DNA of 16,629 nt from UBA1306 sp964396415 (GTDB taxonomy: Bacteria; Spirochaetota; Spirochaetia; Treponematales; Rectinemataceae). Below, one piece after another: positions 1 through 7,144 of this stretch. Positions within the stretch are counted from its first letter, which is position 1, and every line of letters begins with the position of its first letter. The translations under genes and the position numbers were made by a program. The notes under the pieces are model-generated. The model was given only the letters and a program-made list of their open reading frames with translations, did not search any database and was not told the origin of the DNA. The stretch spans positions 1 to 16,629 of the forward strand of contig CAYNFM010000077.1 in the NCBI GenBank assembly GCA_964396415.1, in the 5' to 3' direction.

Positions 1-45
1 ATGTTATAAACTGCAAATAAGTGGTCTCTGCTACTATACGGAGTT

Positions 46-2028
46 ATGTTGGATATCGACGACGCTAGGATCTGCCCCGGAGATGAGAACCATCCTCGGG
101 GCATCCATTTGGGAGAATTAACCGATAATTTTCGTCTCAGGATCGCCAGAAGCCTACTCCGCCTCTGTTTCTTGCTAGGGGTCGTCTTTCTCGTACCAAG
201 TTTGATCTTTGCGCTACATAGTGGCGATTTCGGTTTCCTCATTGTCTGCTCAGTCTCCTATTTCGCTATCGTCGTACTCTACCTAAACAGGTCGATCCTA
301 GGAAAGACGCTCTATATCTCCCTCGTCTCGCTCGTTTTCTTTCTTGGTGGGTACCTGCTCTTTCGTTTCGGAAACGTTTCCACCGGCGAGACTTGGATTT
401 GCGTCGCGACTATCCTTTCCGTCGTATTCTTCGGTCTTAGGGGGGCGATCTACGCCTGCATTGCTCAAGCCTTGGTCTTCCTCGCGGTCGGGTTGGCGGA
501 GACCGCGGGGTTACTTTCCTGGAGGGAAAACTCCCTTCTTTTTTCCCTGTTCGCATTCGAGGGTATCGGTCTGGGCGTAATTGCCTCCATCGCCCAGTTT
601 TCCCTGATCCAAGGCCTGCGTCGCTCAATAGAAACGCGCGGAAGACTCATAACGGCCCTGCGACAACGAAAGTCCGAACTTAGGCGGGAAGCCGCTGGCC
701 GCCATGACGCTGAGCTCAGGGCCGAGTTCCTCGAGAGCCACGATCCCCTCACCCGGCTACCAAATCGCGAGAGCTTCGAGCTCGATGTCGCGAGGGCCAT
801 CGAGGTGGCGGCGCGGCGCGGGAGGCTTCTGGGGGTCATGGCCGTAGGTATCGACAGATTCAAGCGCGTCGGCGAAATCCATGGACCCGGCGCGGGAGAC
901 GCGATCCTCATCGAGTCCGCAGGCCGCCTCGCCCGCTCTTTCCGGATCGACGACGTAGTCGCCCGCTCGGGCGGCGACGTTTTTCTGGTCCTCTTGTCCG
1001 AGGTGAAGGATCCCGATGACGCGAAGGAGATTATCGACAAGTCCCGACGCGCCTTCGACCGCTCCTTTTCAATAGGAGGAATCGAGATCGGCCTATCTGC
1101 CTCTTTCGGTCTTGCGCTGTACCCCACCGATGGAACTCGGCCGGAGACGCTGATCAGGGCTTCGGAAGCCGCCCTCCATCTATCGAAGGACGATGGTCCA
1201 GGATCATACCGACTGTACGACGCGGCCCTTCACTCGAGGCTCATCGCGAATTCGCTCATAGAGCACGAGCTCAAGGGAGCGCTTAGATCCGAATCCTTCT
1301 TGCCGTGGTTCCAACCGAAAGTAGATATCCTAGGCCGGATCGTCGGCGTGGAGGCGCTCGCGCGATGGCGTCTGCCGGAGGGTGGCATGAGGCAGCCGTC
1401 GGACTTCATCGGGGCGGCGGAGCGCTCGGGTTTCATCGGCGAGCTCGGCCGCATCGTCCTGGCCAAAGCATGCGCAAGCGCGGCCTCTTGGGAGAGAAAG
1501 GGGTTTTCGCCGATCCCGATATCGGTTAACCTCTCTCCTTTTCAATTCCGCAGCGATTCGATCGTAAAGGACGTGCGAGCTATTCTATCCGCTACCGGCC
1601 TCTCATCCTCGCGACTCGATCTCGAGATCACGGAAAGCGGGATCATGAAAAACGGGGCGGACGCGATAGAGAAGCTGGCCGAGCTTAAGGCTCTCGGATG
1701 TTCGATTTCGATCGACGATTTCGGAACCGGCTACTCGTCCTTCGCGACGCTGCGAGATTTCCCCGTCGATTGCGTCAAGCTCCCTCAATCCTTCGTCGAG
1801 CCCCTGCCCTGCGATAGGAGAGCCACGACAATCGCCGGAGCGGTCATTGATCTTGCGCATAGGCTCCGCTTTTCCGTCGTGGCGGAGGGTGTAGAGAACG
1901 GGGATCAATTCGCCTGGCTCAGCGAGGCGAATTGCGATCAATACCAGGGCTTTCTTTTTGCGCGGCCGATGCCCGAGGCGAGCTTCGAGACAGCGCTTGC
2001 GATCGGGCTCTGCCCGATCGTACAATGA
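46..2028 (+). CDS. Membrane GGDEF-EAL protein, predicted c-di-GMP phosphodiesterase
   Basis: 660 aa. About six hydrophobic segments lie between residues 32 and 195, followed by a short charged linker, a GGDEF-type domain (about 235-395) and an EAL domain (about 410-650). The EAL domain keeps the residues known to bind metal and substrate in this family: E436 of EAL, N495, E527, D557-D558 (IDDFGTGYSS), K578, E614 and Q634. It should therefore hydrolyse c-di-GMP. The GGDEF domain looks dead as a cyclase: the signature reads GGDVF (309-313), the usual first metal aspartate is G268, and the guanine-binding asparagine is G276. An RxxD inhibitory-site motif (R300-D303) remains five residues before the signature. 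The membrane part presumably senses something, but I cannot assign it to a named sensor family. The ATG at 46 has GGAG only two bases upstream, so the TTG at 49 is an alternative start. The PAP2 gene follows directly. Confidence 0.93.
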   Translation: MLDIDDARICPGDENHPRGIHLGELTDNFRLRIARSLLRLCFLLGVVFLVPSLIFALHSGDFGFLIVCSVSYFAIVVLYLNRSILGKTLYISLVSLVFFLGGYLLFRFGNVSTGETWICVATILSVVFFGLRGAIYACIAQALVFLAVGLAETAGLLSWRENSLLFSLFAFEGIGLGVIASIAQFSLIQGLRRSIETRGRLITALRQRKSELRREAAGRHDAELRAEFLESHDPLTRLPNRESFELDVARAIEVAARRGRLLGVMAVGIDRFKRVGEIHGPGAGDAILIESAGRLARSFRIDDVVARSGGDVFLVLLSEVKDPDDAKEIIDKSRRAFDRSFSIGGIEIGLSASFGLALYPTDGTRPETLIRASEAALHLSKDDGPGSYRLYDAALHSRLIANSLIEHELKGALRSESFLPWFQPKVDILGRIVGVEALARWRLPEGGMRQPSDFIGAAERSGFIGELGRIVLAKACASAASWERKGFSPIPISVNLSPFQFRSDSIVKDVRAILSATGLSSSRLDLEITESGIMKNGADAIEKLAELKALGCSISIDDFGTGYSSFATLRDFPVDCVKLPQSFVEPLPCDRRATTIAGAVIDLAHRLRFSVVAEGVENGDQFAWLSEANCDQYQGFLFARPMPEASFETALAIGLCPIVQ

Positions 2029-2032
2029 CCGT

Positions 2033-2037
2033 GGAGG
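2033..2037 (+). promoter_or_regulatory. Ribosome binding site that fixes the PAP2 start
   Basis: GGAGG ends eight bases before the ATG at 2046. This favours 2046 over the in-frame ATG at 2025, which overlaps the stop of the GGDEF-EAL gene as ATGA but has no comparable ribosome binding site. Confidence 0.6.
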
Positions 2038-2045
2038 CGTTCCCC

Positions 2046-2975
2046 ATGAATCATCTGCTTTCCTGGGAACTCGCCCTCGTCCGCGACGCGCAAACCCTCG
2101 CCGGTCCCGCTCTGACGGCTCTGATGCGGGGCCTCAGCCTCCTCGGGACGGAATATGGCTACCTCGTCCTCCTCCCCCTGATCTACTGGTGCGTCGATAA
2201 GAGTCGGGGACTGAGGATCGGCATCCTCGTATTCCTATCCTCCGTCGTCAACCTCAGGCTCAAGCTGATCTTCGCGCAGCCGCGACCCTACGACCTGGAT
2301 CCTTCCCTCGGGATGGTGAAGGAAAGCGGTTACGGCCTGCCTTCGGGGCACGCTCAAACGACGACGGTCTTTTGGGGTTCCGTTCAGGTCCTGTTCCGAC
2401 CACCCTGGAGCTTGGTCCTGGCGATCGTCCTGCCCTTCCTGGTCGGTTTATCGCGCATATACCTCGGCGTCCATTTCCCGACTGACGTGATCGCGGGCTG
2501 GGCGATAGGCGCGACGATGCTCGTTTTCGACCGCCTACTCGGAGACAGGATCGATCGATTCTTCGCAGGTCTCCGCGATACTCTCGCCCTGGGTTTCGTA
2601 GCCGCCGTCGCCCTTGGAATGAACCTTCTCTATATTCAGGATACTTCGTCCTCGGGAGCCTTGTTCGGATTCGCCGGAGCGGCTATTTACTCAAAAAGAG
2701 GAACGTCCTTCTCGGTCGCGGGCTCTTTCCGAAAGAGAGCGCTGCGATACCTCTTCGGAATGGCGACCCTGGCCATCGTCTATGCCCTCCCCAAACTCCT
2801 TCTCGCGAGCCTCGAGGTCGGCGGGCCGCCGCTCGTTCGCTTCCTTCGCTATGCCTTCGTCGGCGCATGGGTCGCCGCGGGAGCGCCATGGCTCTTCCTT
2901 AGGATGGGCTTGGCGGATATCGAAGTTGATGTCTATTCCGCGAAGGAAAAAGAAGGATCGGTTATCTCGAAATAG
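2046..2975 (+). CDS. PAP2-family membrane phosphatase
   Basis: 309 aa from the ATG at 2046. All three signature motifs of the PAP2/acid phosphatase superfamily are present: K-x6-RP (K73 to R80-P81), PSGH (99-102), and SR-x5-H-x3-D (S136-R137, H142, D146). H142 would be the phospho-acceptor and H102 the general acid. Several hydrophobic segments surround these motifs, and more follow in the C-terminal half, so the enzyme is an integral membrane protein with its active site at the membrane face. Likely substrates are lipid phosphates such as undecaprenyl pyrophosphate or phosphatidic acid, but the sequence does not decide between them. It starts 17 bases after the GGDEF-EAL stop and may be co-transcribed with that gene. 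Its last 43 bases overlap the end of the convergent apbE gene. An in-frame ATG at 2025 would add seven residues. Confidence 0.92.
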   Translation: MNHLLSWELALVRDAQTLAGPALTALMRGLSLLGTEYGYLVLLPLIYWCVDKSRGLRIGILVFLSSVVNLRLKLIFAQPRPYDLDPSLGMVKESGYGLPSGHAQTTTVFWGSVQVLFRPPWSLVLAIVLPFLVGLSRIYLGVHFPTDVIAGWAIGATMLVFDRLLGDRIDRFFAGLRDTLALGFVAAVALGMNLLYIQDTSSSGALFGFAGAAIYSKRGTSFSVAGSFRKRALRYLFGMATLAIVYALPKLLLASLEVGGPPLVRFLRYAFVGAWVAAGAPWLFLRMGLADIEVDVYSAKEKEGSVISK

Positions 2976-3961
2976 GTCGAGACGCCGGGGCTCATGTACA
3001 CCTTCCGGTTCGAATCGATGACGATGACGTCGACGCCCTTCTCTTTGGCCAACGCCATCCCTTTCTCTCGGCCCATCGCGAAGATCGCCGTCGTAAAGCC
3101 GTCCGCATCGAAGGATTTCGGCGTCACGATGGTCACCGACATCAGCCCGTTGTCCACGGGGTAACCGGTGCTCGTATCGAAAATATGGTGATAGCGCTTG
3201 CCGTCCTTGATGAAAAAGCGTTCATAGACGCCCGAAGTGACCATCGTCTCGCTTGTCAGGTCGGCGATTCCCAGGTATACGCCCCTATCGGTCGAGAAGG
3301 GGTTTTGGAGCCCGATACGCCAGGGCTTGCCGTCCGGCCGATTGCCCTCGACGAGGATATTCCCCCCTAGGTCGATCACGGCTCCCCTAACGCGGGCCTC
3401 GCGGATGAGCTTTAGTACCTCGTCCGCGGCATAGCCCTTCGAAGTGGAACCAAGGTCGAGGGCCATGCCCTTCCTTTCTAGGAAGACTCTTCGCTTCGAC
3501 TCGTCCAAGACTATGCCTTTCCATCCGACCAAGCTCTTGGCCGCGGCGATTTCCTTCGGTTCCGGCAGCCTAGCGTGATCGGTTCCGATACCCCAGAGCT
3601 TCACGAGCGGACCCACGGTCGGGTCAAATGCCCCTTTGGACCAGGCCGAAAGGTCGAGATCGCGCTCGAGTATGGCGAAAGCGTCGGGCCCCACCGCTAC
3701 CGGCGATATGCCGGCAGCGGCGTTCACCGCATCGATCTGGCTGTCGGGCATGTTGACGCTGAGCTCGGCTTCTATTTGACGGAGCCTGGCGAAGATGGCA
3801 TCGAGCAAAGCCTCGCTTCCGCCTCCGACGAGCCGGACCGTACAGGCCGTATCGAGGACGAAATCCGATCGGAAAAGCTCTCTAGGCGAGGTCTGCGCAC
3901 AGCCCGAAAGGAAAACGCAGGCAGCGAGAAACGGTAATAAAAAGCGGCGTGATATGCTCAT
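2933..3961 (-). CDS. apbE: FAD:protein FMN transferase, ApbE family lipoprotein
   Basis: 342 aa. The N-terminus is a lipoprotein signal: basic SRR, a hydrophobic stretch, then lipobox LSGC with the lipidated cysteine at residue 21. ApbE hallmarks follow: DLGSTSKGYAAD (169-180, normally DLGGIAKGYAVD), TSGVYER (242-248), YHHIFDTSTGYP (257-268), and the metal-binding region around D285-D287 and T290-T291. The family uses FAD to attach FMN to threonine in redox proteins such as RnfG and NqrC. The Treponema pallidum homologue (Ftp, TP0796) is reported also to hydrolyse FAD. The protein should sit on the periplasmic face of the inner membrane. It lies 58 bases downstream of the MBL-fold gene on the same strand. 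Its C-terminal coding end overlaps the PAP2 gene by 43 bases. No flavinylation target is visible in the window. Confidence 0.95.
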   Translation of the reverse strand: MSISRRFLLPFLAACVFLSGCAQTSPRELFRSDFVLDTACTVRLVGGGSEALLDAIFARLRQIEAELSVNMPDSQIDAVNAAAGISPVAVGPDAFAILERDLDLSAWSKGAFDPTVGPLVKLWGIGTDHARLPEPKEIAAAKSLVGWKGIVLDESKRRVFLERKGMALDLGSTSKGYAADEVLKLIREARVRGAVIDLGGNILVEGNRPDGKPWRIGLQNPFSTDRGVYLGIADLTSETMVTSGVYERFFIKDGKRYHHIFDTSTGYPVDNGLMSVTIVTPKSFDADGFTTAIFAMGREKGMALAKEKGVDVIVIDSNRKVYMSPGVSTYFEITDPSFSFAE

Positions 3962-4019
3962 TGCCGAGGAAGTATGCCGGGAAATCTACATCGTTTCAAT
4001 GAACGAGCCTTGTTGCATG

Positions 4020-4664
4020 TCAGGATAGACCGGACTCCCGGCCTATTGTCGTCTCTTCGCCGTGCCCGGGAAATACCCGCGTCGTAGGCGGTAGGGCGAA
4101 GAGACGTTCGAGGCTCGCCCCGAGGGCGGCCTGATCCGAGTCGGGACCGTCCGTACGCCCGACGCCATCGCGGAAAAGGGTATCGCCAGAGATGAGGATA
4201 GCGGCCTCCTCGTCGTACAGGCACAAAGACCCTCGCGAATGCCCCGGGCTGTGAATCACCCTATAGGAGCCGTCAGGGAGGAGGTCGCCATCCGAGAGGA
4301 ACATCTGCGGCGCAGGGATGGGCCGCCAATATGCCTTAAAGTAGCCGAGCGCGTGGATGGCGGCGAAAAGCGTCCTATTGGTTTCCTCGCCTTGCTCGCC
4401 GAAGTAGGAGGCATCCTCTTCATGGGCAGCGAGCGGCACCTTGATGCCGCGCGTCCGCCAAGCGTCTAGCAGCTCGGGTATCGCGGCAGTATGATCGAGA
4501 TGGCCATGCGTCGCGACGATCAGAGCGGGAACAAGGCTCCGCGAGTCCAGGAAGGAGAGTATTCGCAGCGCTTCGGCTCCGGGGTCTACGAGAATGCAAG
4601 AGAGGCCTTCCACGATTACATAGGCATTCTCTGCAATGGGTCCCACCGTGAGCCTCTCGAGCAT
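4020..4664 (-). CDS. MBL-fold metallo-hydrolase, glyoxalase II-like
   Basis: 214 aa, a typical size for the small glyoxalase II-like branch of the metallo-beta-lactamase superfamily. The zinc ligands are all present: THGHLDH (H53, H55, D57, H58), H142 in HSPGHSRG, D161 in SGDTLFRDGVGR, and H201 in FPGHG. Members of this branch hydrolyse thioesters such as S-lactoylglutathione, but many have other substrates. This one lacks the C-terminal helical domain of classical GloB, so the exact substrate is open. There is no signal peptide, so it is probably cytoplasmic. It starts 42 bases from a divergent membrane-protein gene and precedes apbE on the same strand, possibly in one transcript. The start ATG has only a weak AGG upstream. 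Confidence 0.93.
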   Translation of the reverse strand: MLERLTVGPIAENAYVIVEGLSCILVDPGAEALRILSFLDSRSLVPALIVATHGHLDHTAAIPELLDAWRTRGIKVPLAAHEEDASYFGEQGEETNRTLFAAIHALGYFKAYWRPIPAPQMFLSDGDLLPDGSYRVIHSPGHSRGSLCLYDEEAAILISGDTLFRDGVGRTDGPDSDQAALGASLERLFALPPTTRVFPGHGEETTIGRESGLS

Positions 4665-4673
4665 GGTAGCCTG

Positions 4674-4703
4674 ATTTTAATCTTTAGGGCTTGGGGGACT
4701 CAA
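4674..4703 (-). promoter_or_regulatory. Candidate promoter for the MBL-fold gene
   Basis: On the minus strand, TTGAGT (4703-4698) and TAAAAT (4679-4674) are separated by 18 bases. Transcription would start about three bases before the ATG at 4664, giving a leaderless or nearly leaderless message. This is a consensus match only, made by eye. Confidence 0.25.
4693..4698 (+). promoter_or_regulatory. Ribosome binding site that fixes a GTG start
   Basis: GGGGGA ends eight bases before the GTG at 4707. The open frame runs back to 4491, but the part before 4707 lies wholly over the start of the divergent MBL-fold gene and has no such site. Confidence 0.55.
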
Positions 4704-4706
4704 GCG

Positions 4707-5789
4707 GTGCTCTTTCCCCTTTATGCCGCCTTCGCGGCGGCCACGCTTTTTTATCTCCTCATCCCCATAGCCGGCGCTTTCAGGCTACGCAACCAATGGA
4801 GGCGGTTCCGGGAACGGGTTATCCTTTTAACTCTTGCTCGCGCGCTCCGTTACAGCGACCTCGCAGCGGCCGAACGCGAGGGTCGCGCGACTGTCGGTCG
4901 CTTCCGCCTCTATGGGAAGATCGAAGCCATCGAGGGGCTCGACAGGATTTGGGTACGGGGAAAGGACGTCAGCGCTTTAGTGGACCTTTCCCGCGCTCCC
5001 CTCTACGTTGCATCTCCGGCTCTTCCCGAAGCTCGAGCCGCGCCCGGCTCGATAGAGCGCCTACGTTATCGCTCGGTTTCGTCGCTGGTCGAAGGGACGA
5101 GCATCTTCGTCGCGGGTCTCCTCACGATCGACGAGGGGCGCCCCGTCTTCGTCGACGCTCCCGACGAGAGCCTCGTGGCGGTCTGCCACGACGACGGCGA
5201 TGCGAGGCTCGTATCCCGGCTCGTTGCGGGTGGCCGCGCTCAGAACGAATACTGGAACTACCCCACGCGCGTATCGCTCGCCCTCGGCCTCGCCGTCCTC
5301 AGCGGTATACTGCTGCTCTTGAGCAATTCCCAGTTCCCGACCTTGCGAGCTTTGATCTTCCTTGCGGGCGCGGCCCCCGTACTCCCTTTCGCGCCTCCGG
5401 GCCTGGCGCTTTTTTTCGCCTACCGCAGGCTCTGGCGCCGCGCCCTCGAGGCGCGAACCCTGCGAGACCTCCTGAGGCTTCCGCTGCGCTTTTCAGGAGC
5501 GCGGCACATCCTCCTCGAAGGAGATACTCCGCCCATAAATGCGACTTGGATAGGCATGAGCGAGTCGGGGGCCGACCGTCGCGACCCCCGGACGCTCACG
5601 CTGTTCTCGCCGCAGGAATCCGAGGACAATGGCGCGCAGACTTTCGTCGTCGAAGGCGACCCCGAGACTTTGGCGCGCCGCGTCGAGCGCAGGGCAACCC
5701 TGTATGCCGCGACCGCGGGCCTCTGCTTCGGTCTCGCGATCGCCGTCAACTTCGTTCTGGCCTACGCCGTTTGGCGATGGGTTCTTTAG
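4707..5789 (+). CDS. Unrecognised four-segment membrane protein
   Basis: 360 aa from the GTG at 4707, chosen for the GGGGGA eight bases upstream. Hydrophobic segments fall at about residues 3-24, 188-207, 214-238 and 331-359. Between the first and second lies a soluble region of about 150 residues, rich in arginine and beta-type sequence. It includes VEGTSIFVAG (128-137), which recalls the 'EGxxVxVxG' turn of GIDE-type domains found in MUL1-like and some bacterial membrane proteins. That resemblance is weak and does not establish a function. A second soluble loop, about 240-330, is charged. Codon usage and base composition match the neighbours. The gene is divergent from the MBL-fold gene and convergent with the RNA-binding-domain gene, with 31 bases between stops. 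I do not recognise the family with confidence. Confidence 0.85.
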   Translation: MLFPLYAAFAAATLFYLLIPIAGAFRLRNQWRRFRERVILLTLARALRYSDLAAAEREGRATVGRFRLYGKIEAIEGLDRIWVRGKDVSALVDLSRAPLYVASPALPEARAAPGSIERLRYRSVSSLVEGTSIFVAGLLTIDEGRPVFVDAPDESLVAVCHDDGDARLVSRLVAGGRAQNEYWNYPTRVSLALGLAVLSGILLLLSNSQFPTLRALIFLAGAAPVLPFAPPGLALFFAYRRLWRRALEARTLRDLLRLPLRFSGARHILLEGDTPPINATWIGMSESGADRRDPRTLTLFSPQESEDNGAQTFVVEGDPETLARRVERRATLYAATAGLCFGLAIAVNFVLAYAVWRWVL

Positions 5790-5820
5790 CGGGTCCATGA
5801 AAGGCTCCTTCGATTCCTCG

Positions 5821-6468
5821 TCAGTCGGCTACCGCTTGACCGTCGCGCTTTTTCGCCGGGCCGACCGAGAGCTTACGACCCCTGAATTCGTAGCCGTTCA
5901 GCGCCGAAATCACTGCGTCCGACCTTTGCGGATCGATATCCGCGAATGAATAGTTGTCGAAGGCTCGGACGTCGCCGATCGATTCTGGAGAGAGTCCCGC
6001 GACATCGATTACAAGGTCGATCAAGATTCTCGGGTAGAGCCTCTGCCGCTTCCCCATCGAGAAGAAGAGGGTGACTCCCGAGCCGGCATAACGAGGCCGC
6101 GGAGGCAGTGCCGATCGCTCGGCTTCTTTAGCATGTAATGCCCGCTTCGTCGTCTTGCCTTCCGCCTTAGCCAGCTCATCCGGCCCTGGCTGCTTGGCCT
6201 TAATGTCTTTTCGCGGCTCCCTGATCGGTGAAGTCAACGGTTCCTTGGATATCGAGCGGCCGGTTGAGCGGGACAAGCCTGCGGCCCTGAGAATAAGCGC
6301 CGCCGCCGCGTAGGAACGAAGACGGAAAGGGACCCTTTTTCTGAACGCTACCCGTATCTCGTCGAGGGCGATCGGGTCCGTGGGATCGCGAAGCTCGGCC
6401 AGAATGCCGTCCAGGAATGCATCCAGGGCATCGGAAGGAAGCCGGTTCGCGACGTTTTCGCTTGGCAC
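5821..6468 (-). CDS. Stand-alone DbpA-type RNA-binding domain protein
   Basis: 215 aa from a GTG start, with a strong AAGGAG (6480-6475) six bases upstream. Three regions are visible. Residues 12-62 form a helix-rich segment, residues about 65-125 are a charged Lys/Arg/Glu/Pro linker, and residues 132-204 match the DbpA/CsdA C-terminal RNA-binding domain: TLFFSMGKRQ, then VAGLSPESIGDV, DNYSFADI and ALNGYEFRGRKLSV. In DbpA and CsdA that domain follows the helicase core and tethers it to structured RNA, for example 23S rRNA. Here no helicase domain is attached. The window's own DEAD-box helicase (13753-15357) lacks this domain, so a partnership is possible but unproven. The product should be cytoplasmic. 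Confidence 0.88.
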   Translation of the reverse strand: MPSENVANRLPSDALDAFLDGILAELRDPTDPIALDEIRVAFRKRVPFRLRSYAAAALILRAAGLSRSTGRSISKEPLTSPIREPRKDIKAKQPGPDELAKAEGKTTKRALHAKEAERSALPPRPRYAGSGVTLFFSMGKRQRLYPRILIDLVIDVAGLSPESIGDVRAFDNYSFADIDPQRSDAVISALNGYEFRGRKLSVGPAKKRDGQAVAD

Positions 6469-6474
6469 GAAGAT

Positions 6475-6480
6475 CTCCTT
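6475..6480 (-). promoter_or_regulatory. Ribosome binding site supporting a GTG start
   Basis: AAGGAG on the minus strand, six bases before the GTG at 6468. It makes the non-ATG start of the RNA-binding-domain gene credible. Confidence 0.6.
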
Positions 6481-6497
6481 GAAGCCAATTTTCTCCT

Positions 6498-6526
6498 ATT
6501 CTCTACGAAAGCCGACGGCCCGACAA
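6498..6526 (-). promoter_or_regulatory. Weak candidate promoter for the RNA-binding-domain gene
   Basis: On the minus strand, TTGTCG (6526-6521) and GAGAAT (6503-6498) are 17 bases apart, each matching four of six consensus bases. The predicted start near 6491 would leave a short leader containing AAGGAG. No good plus-strand promoter was seen in the same 103-base divergent gap. Confidence 0.25.
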
Positions 6527-6571
6527 GCTCTCATGGACAGCGGAGACCGCATCCTGTAGAGTCGCTATCGT

Positions 6572-7132
6572 ATGCGACGATTCATTATCCTGCCCCTAGG
6601 CCTTATGCTTGTTTCTATTCTCGCCCTCGTCCTGCCTTCTGCACTTATCGCGCAGAGCCCGGCCCTCGCGGGAAACCAGAGCGGTGCGGATGCTCAGGCA
6701 AGTTCTCCGACGCCCCCTATGATTCCCGCTCAGTCTCCGGCCGTACTCGATGATGATCCGGCCGATCTCCTCGGCTTGAGCCTCGCCGATTCTCTGTCTC
6801 GCTTCGGGCCTCCCGCCTCTGTATGCGCGGTAAGGGGCGATGCCGCTTGGCAGGACGATGTGGCTTTCATTTACGGCGCTGGATATACTCTGTTTCTGTA
6901 CGGGGACCGGATCTGGCAATTCCGCTTCACGAAGCCATACCCCGGCTCGATCTACGGACTCTTTCTGGGCGATACCTTGGACAAGATCCTGTCGGTACTC
7001 GGCCAGCCTTATGAGAACGGCCCCGCGTTCGTCCTATACCGGATGCCTTTTAAATCCTATCCGGTCAGGCTCCGCCTATCTTTGGAGGAAGATCGAATCA
7101 CGGATGTATACCTCTACCGAGCCGATTTCTAG
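6572..7132 (+). CDS. Secreted protein with a twofold internal repeat, function unknown
   Basis: 186 aa. Residues 1-27 look like a Sec signal peptide (basic MRR, long hydrophobic core, likely cleavage after LIA). A Pro/Ala/Ser-rich linker to about residue 60 follows. The mature part seems to hold the same unit twice: LLGLSLADSLSRFGPP (66-81) with beta-type sequence to about 119, and IYGLFLGDTLDKILSVLGQP (127-146) with beta-type sequence to about 183. The pattern 'G-x-x-x-G/A-D-[ST]-L ... G-x-P' is reminiscent of small periplasmic folds such as BamE/SmpA or BLIP-like repeats, but I cannot assign a family. Its stop overlaps the ribosome binding site of aroDE, so the two are probably co-transcribed. 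No convincing ribosome binding site is visible at the ATG. Confidence 0.82.
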   Translation: MRRFIILPLGLMLVSILALVLPSALIAQSPALAGNQSGADAQASSPTPPMIPAQSPAVLDDDPADLLGLSLADSLSRFGPPASVCAVRGDAAWQDDVAFIYGAGYTLFLYGDRIWQFRFTKPYPGSIYGLFLGDTLDKILSVLGQPYENGPAFVLYRMPFKSYPVRLRLSLEEDRITDVYLYRADF

Positions 7133-7137
7133 GAGGG
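7131..7137 (+). promoter_or_regulatory. Strong ribosome binding site of aroDE
   Basis: AGGAGGG, seven bases before the ATG at 7145. It overlaps the TAG stop of the preceding gene. This spacing favours 7145 over the ATG at 7138, which opens another frame. Confidence 0.6.
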
Positions 7138-7144
7138 ATGACGC

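Noticed and set aside
465..1127. Minus-strand open frame of 220 codons
   Set aside because: It mirrors the GGDEF-EAL gene and is Arg/Ser/Pro-biased without domain features.
3001..3020. tRNA T-arm-like GGTTCGAATC
   Set aside because: It lies inside apbE, the flanking bases do not pair as a T stem, and no acceptor or anticodon arms are present.
4691..5800. Plus-strand open frame of 369 codons overlapping the membrane-protein gene
   Set aside because: Very Arg/Pro/Ser-rich with no membrane segments or motifs; the overlapping frame from 4707 has coherent hydrophobic segments and a ribosome binding site.
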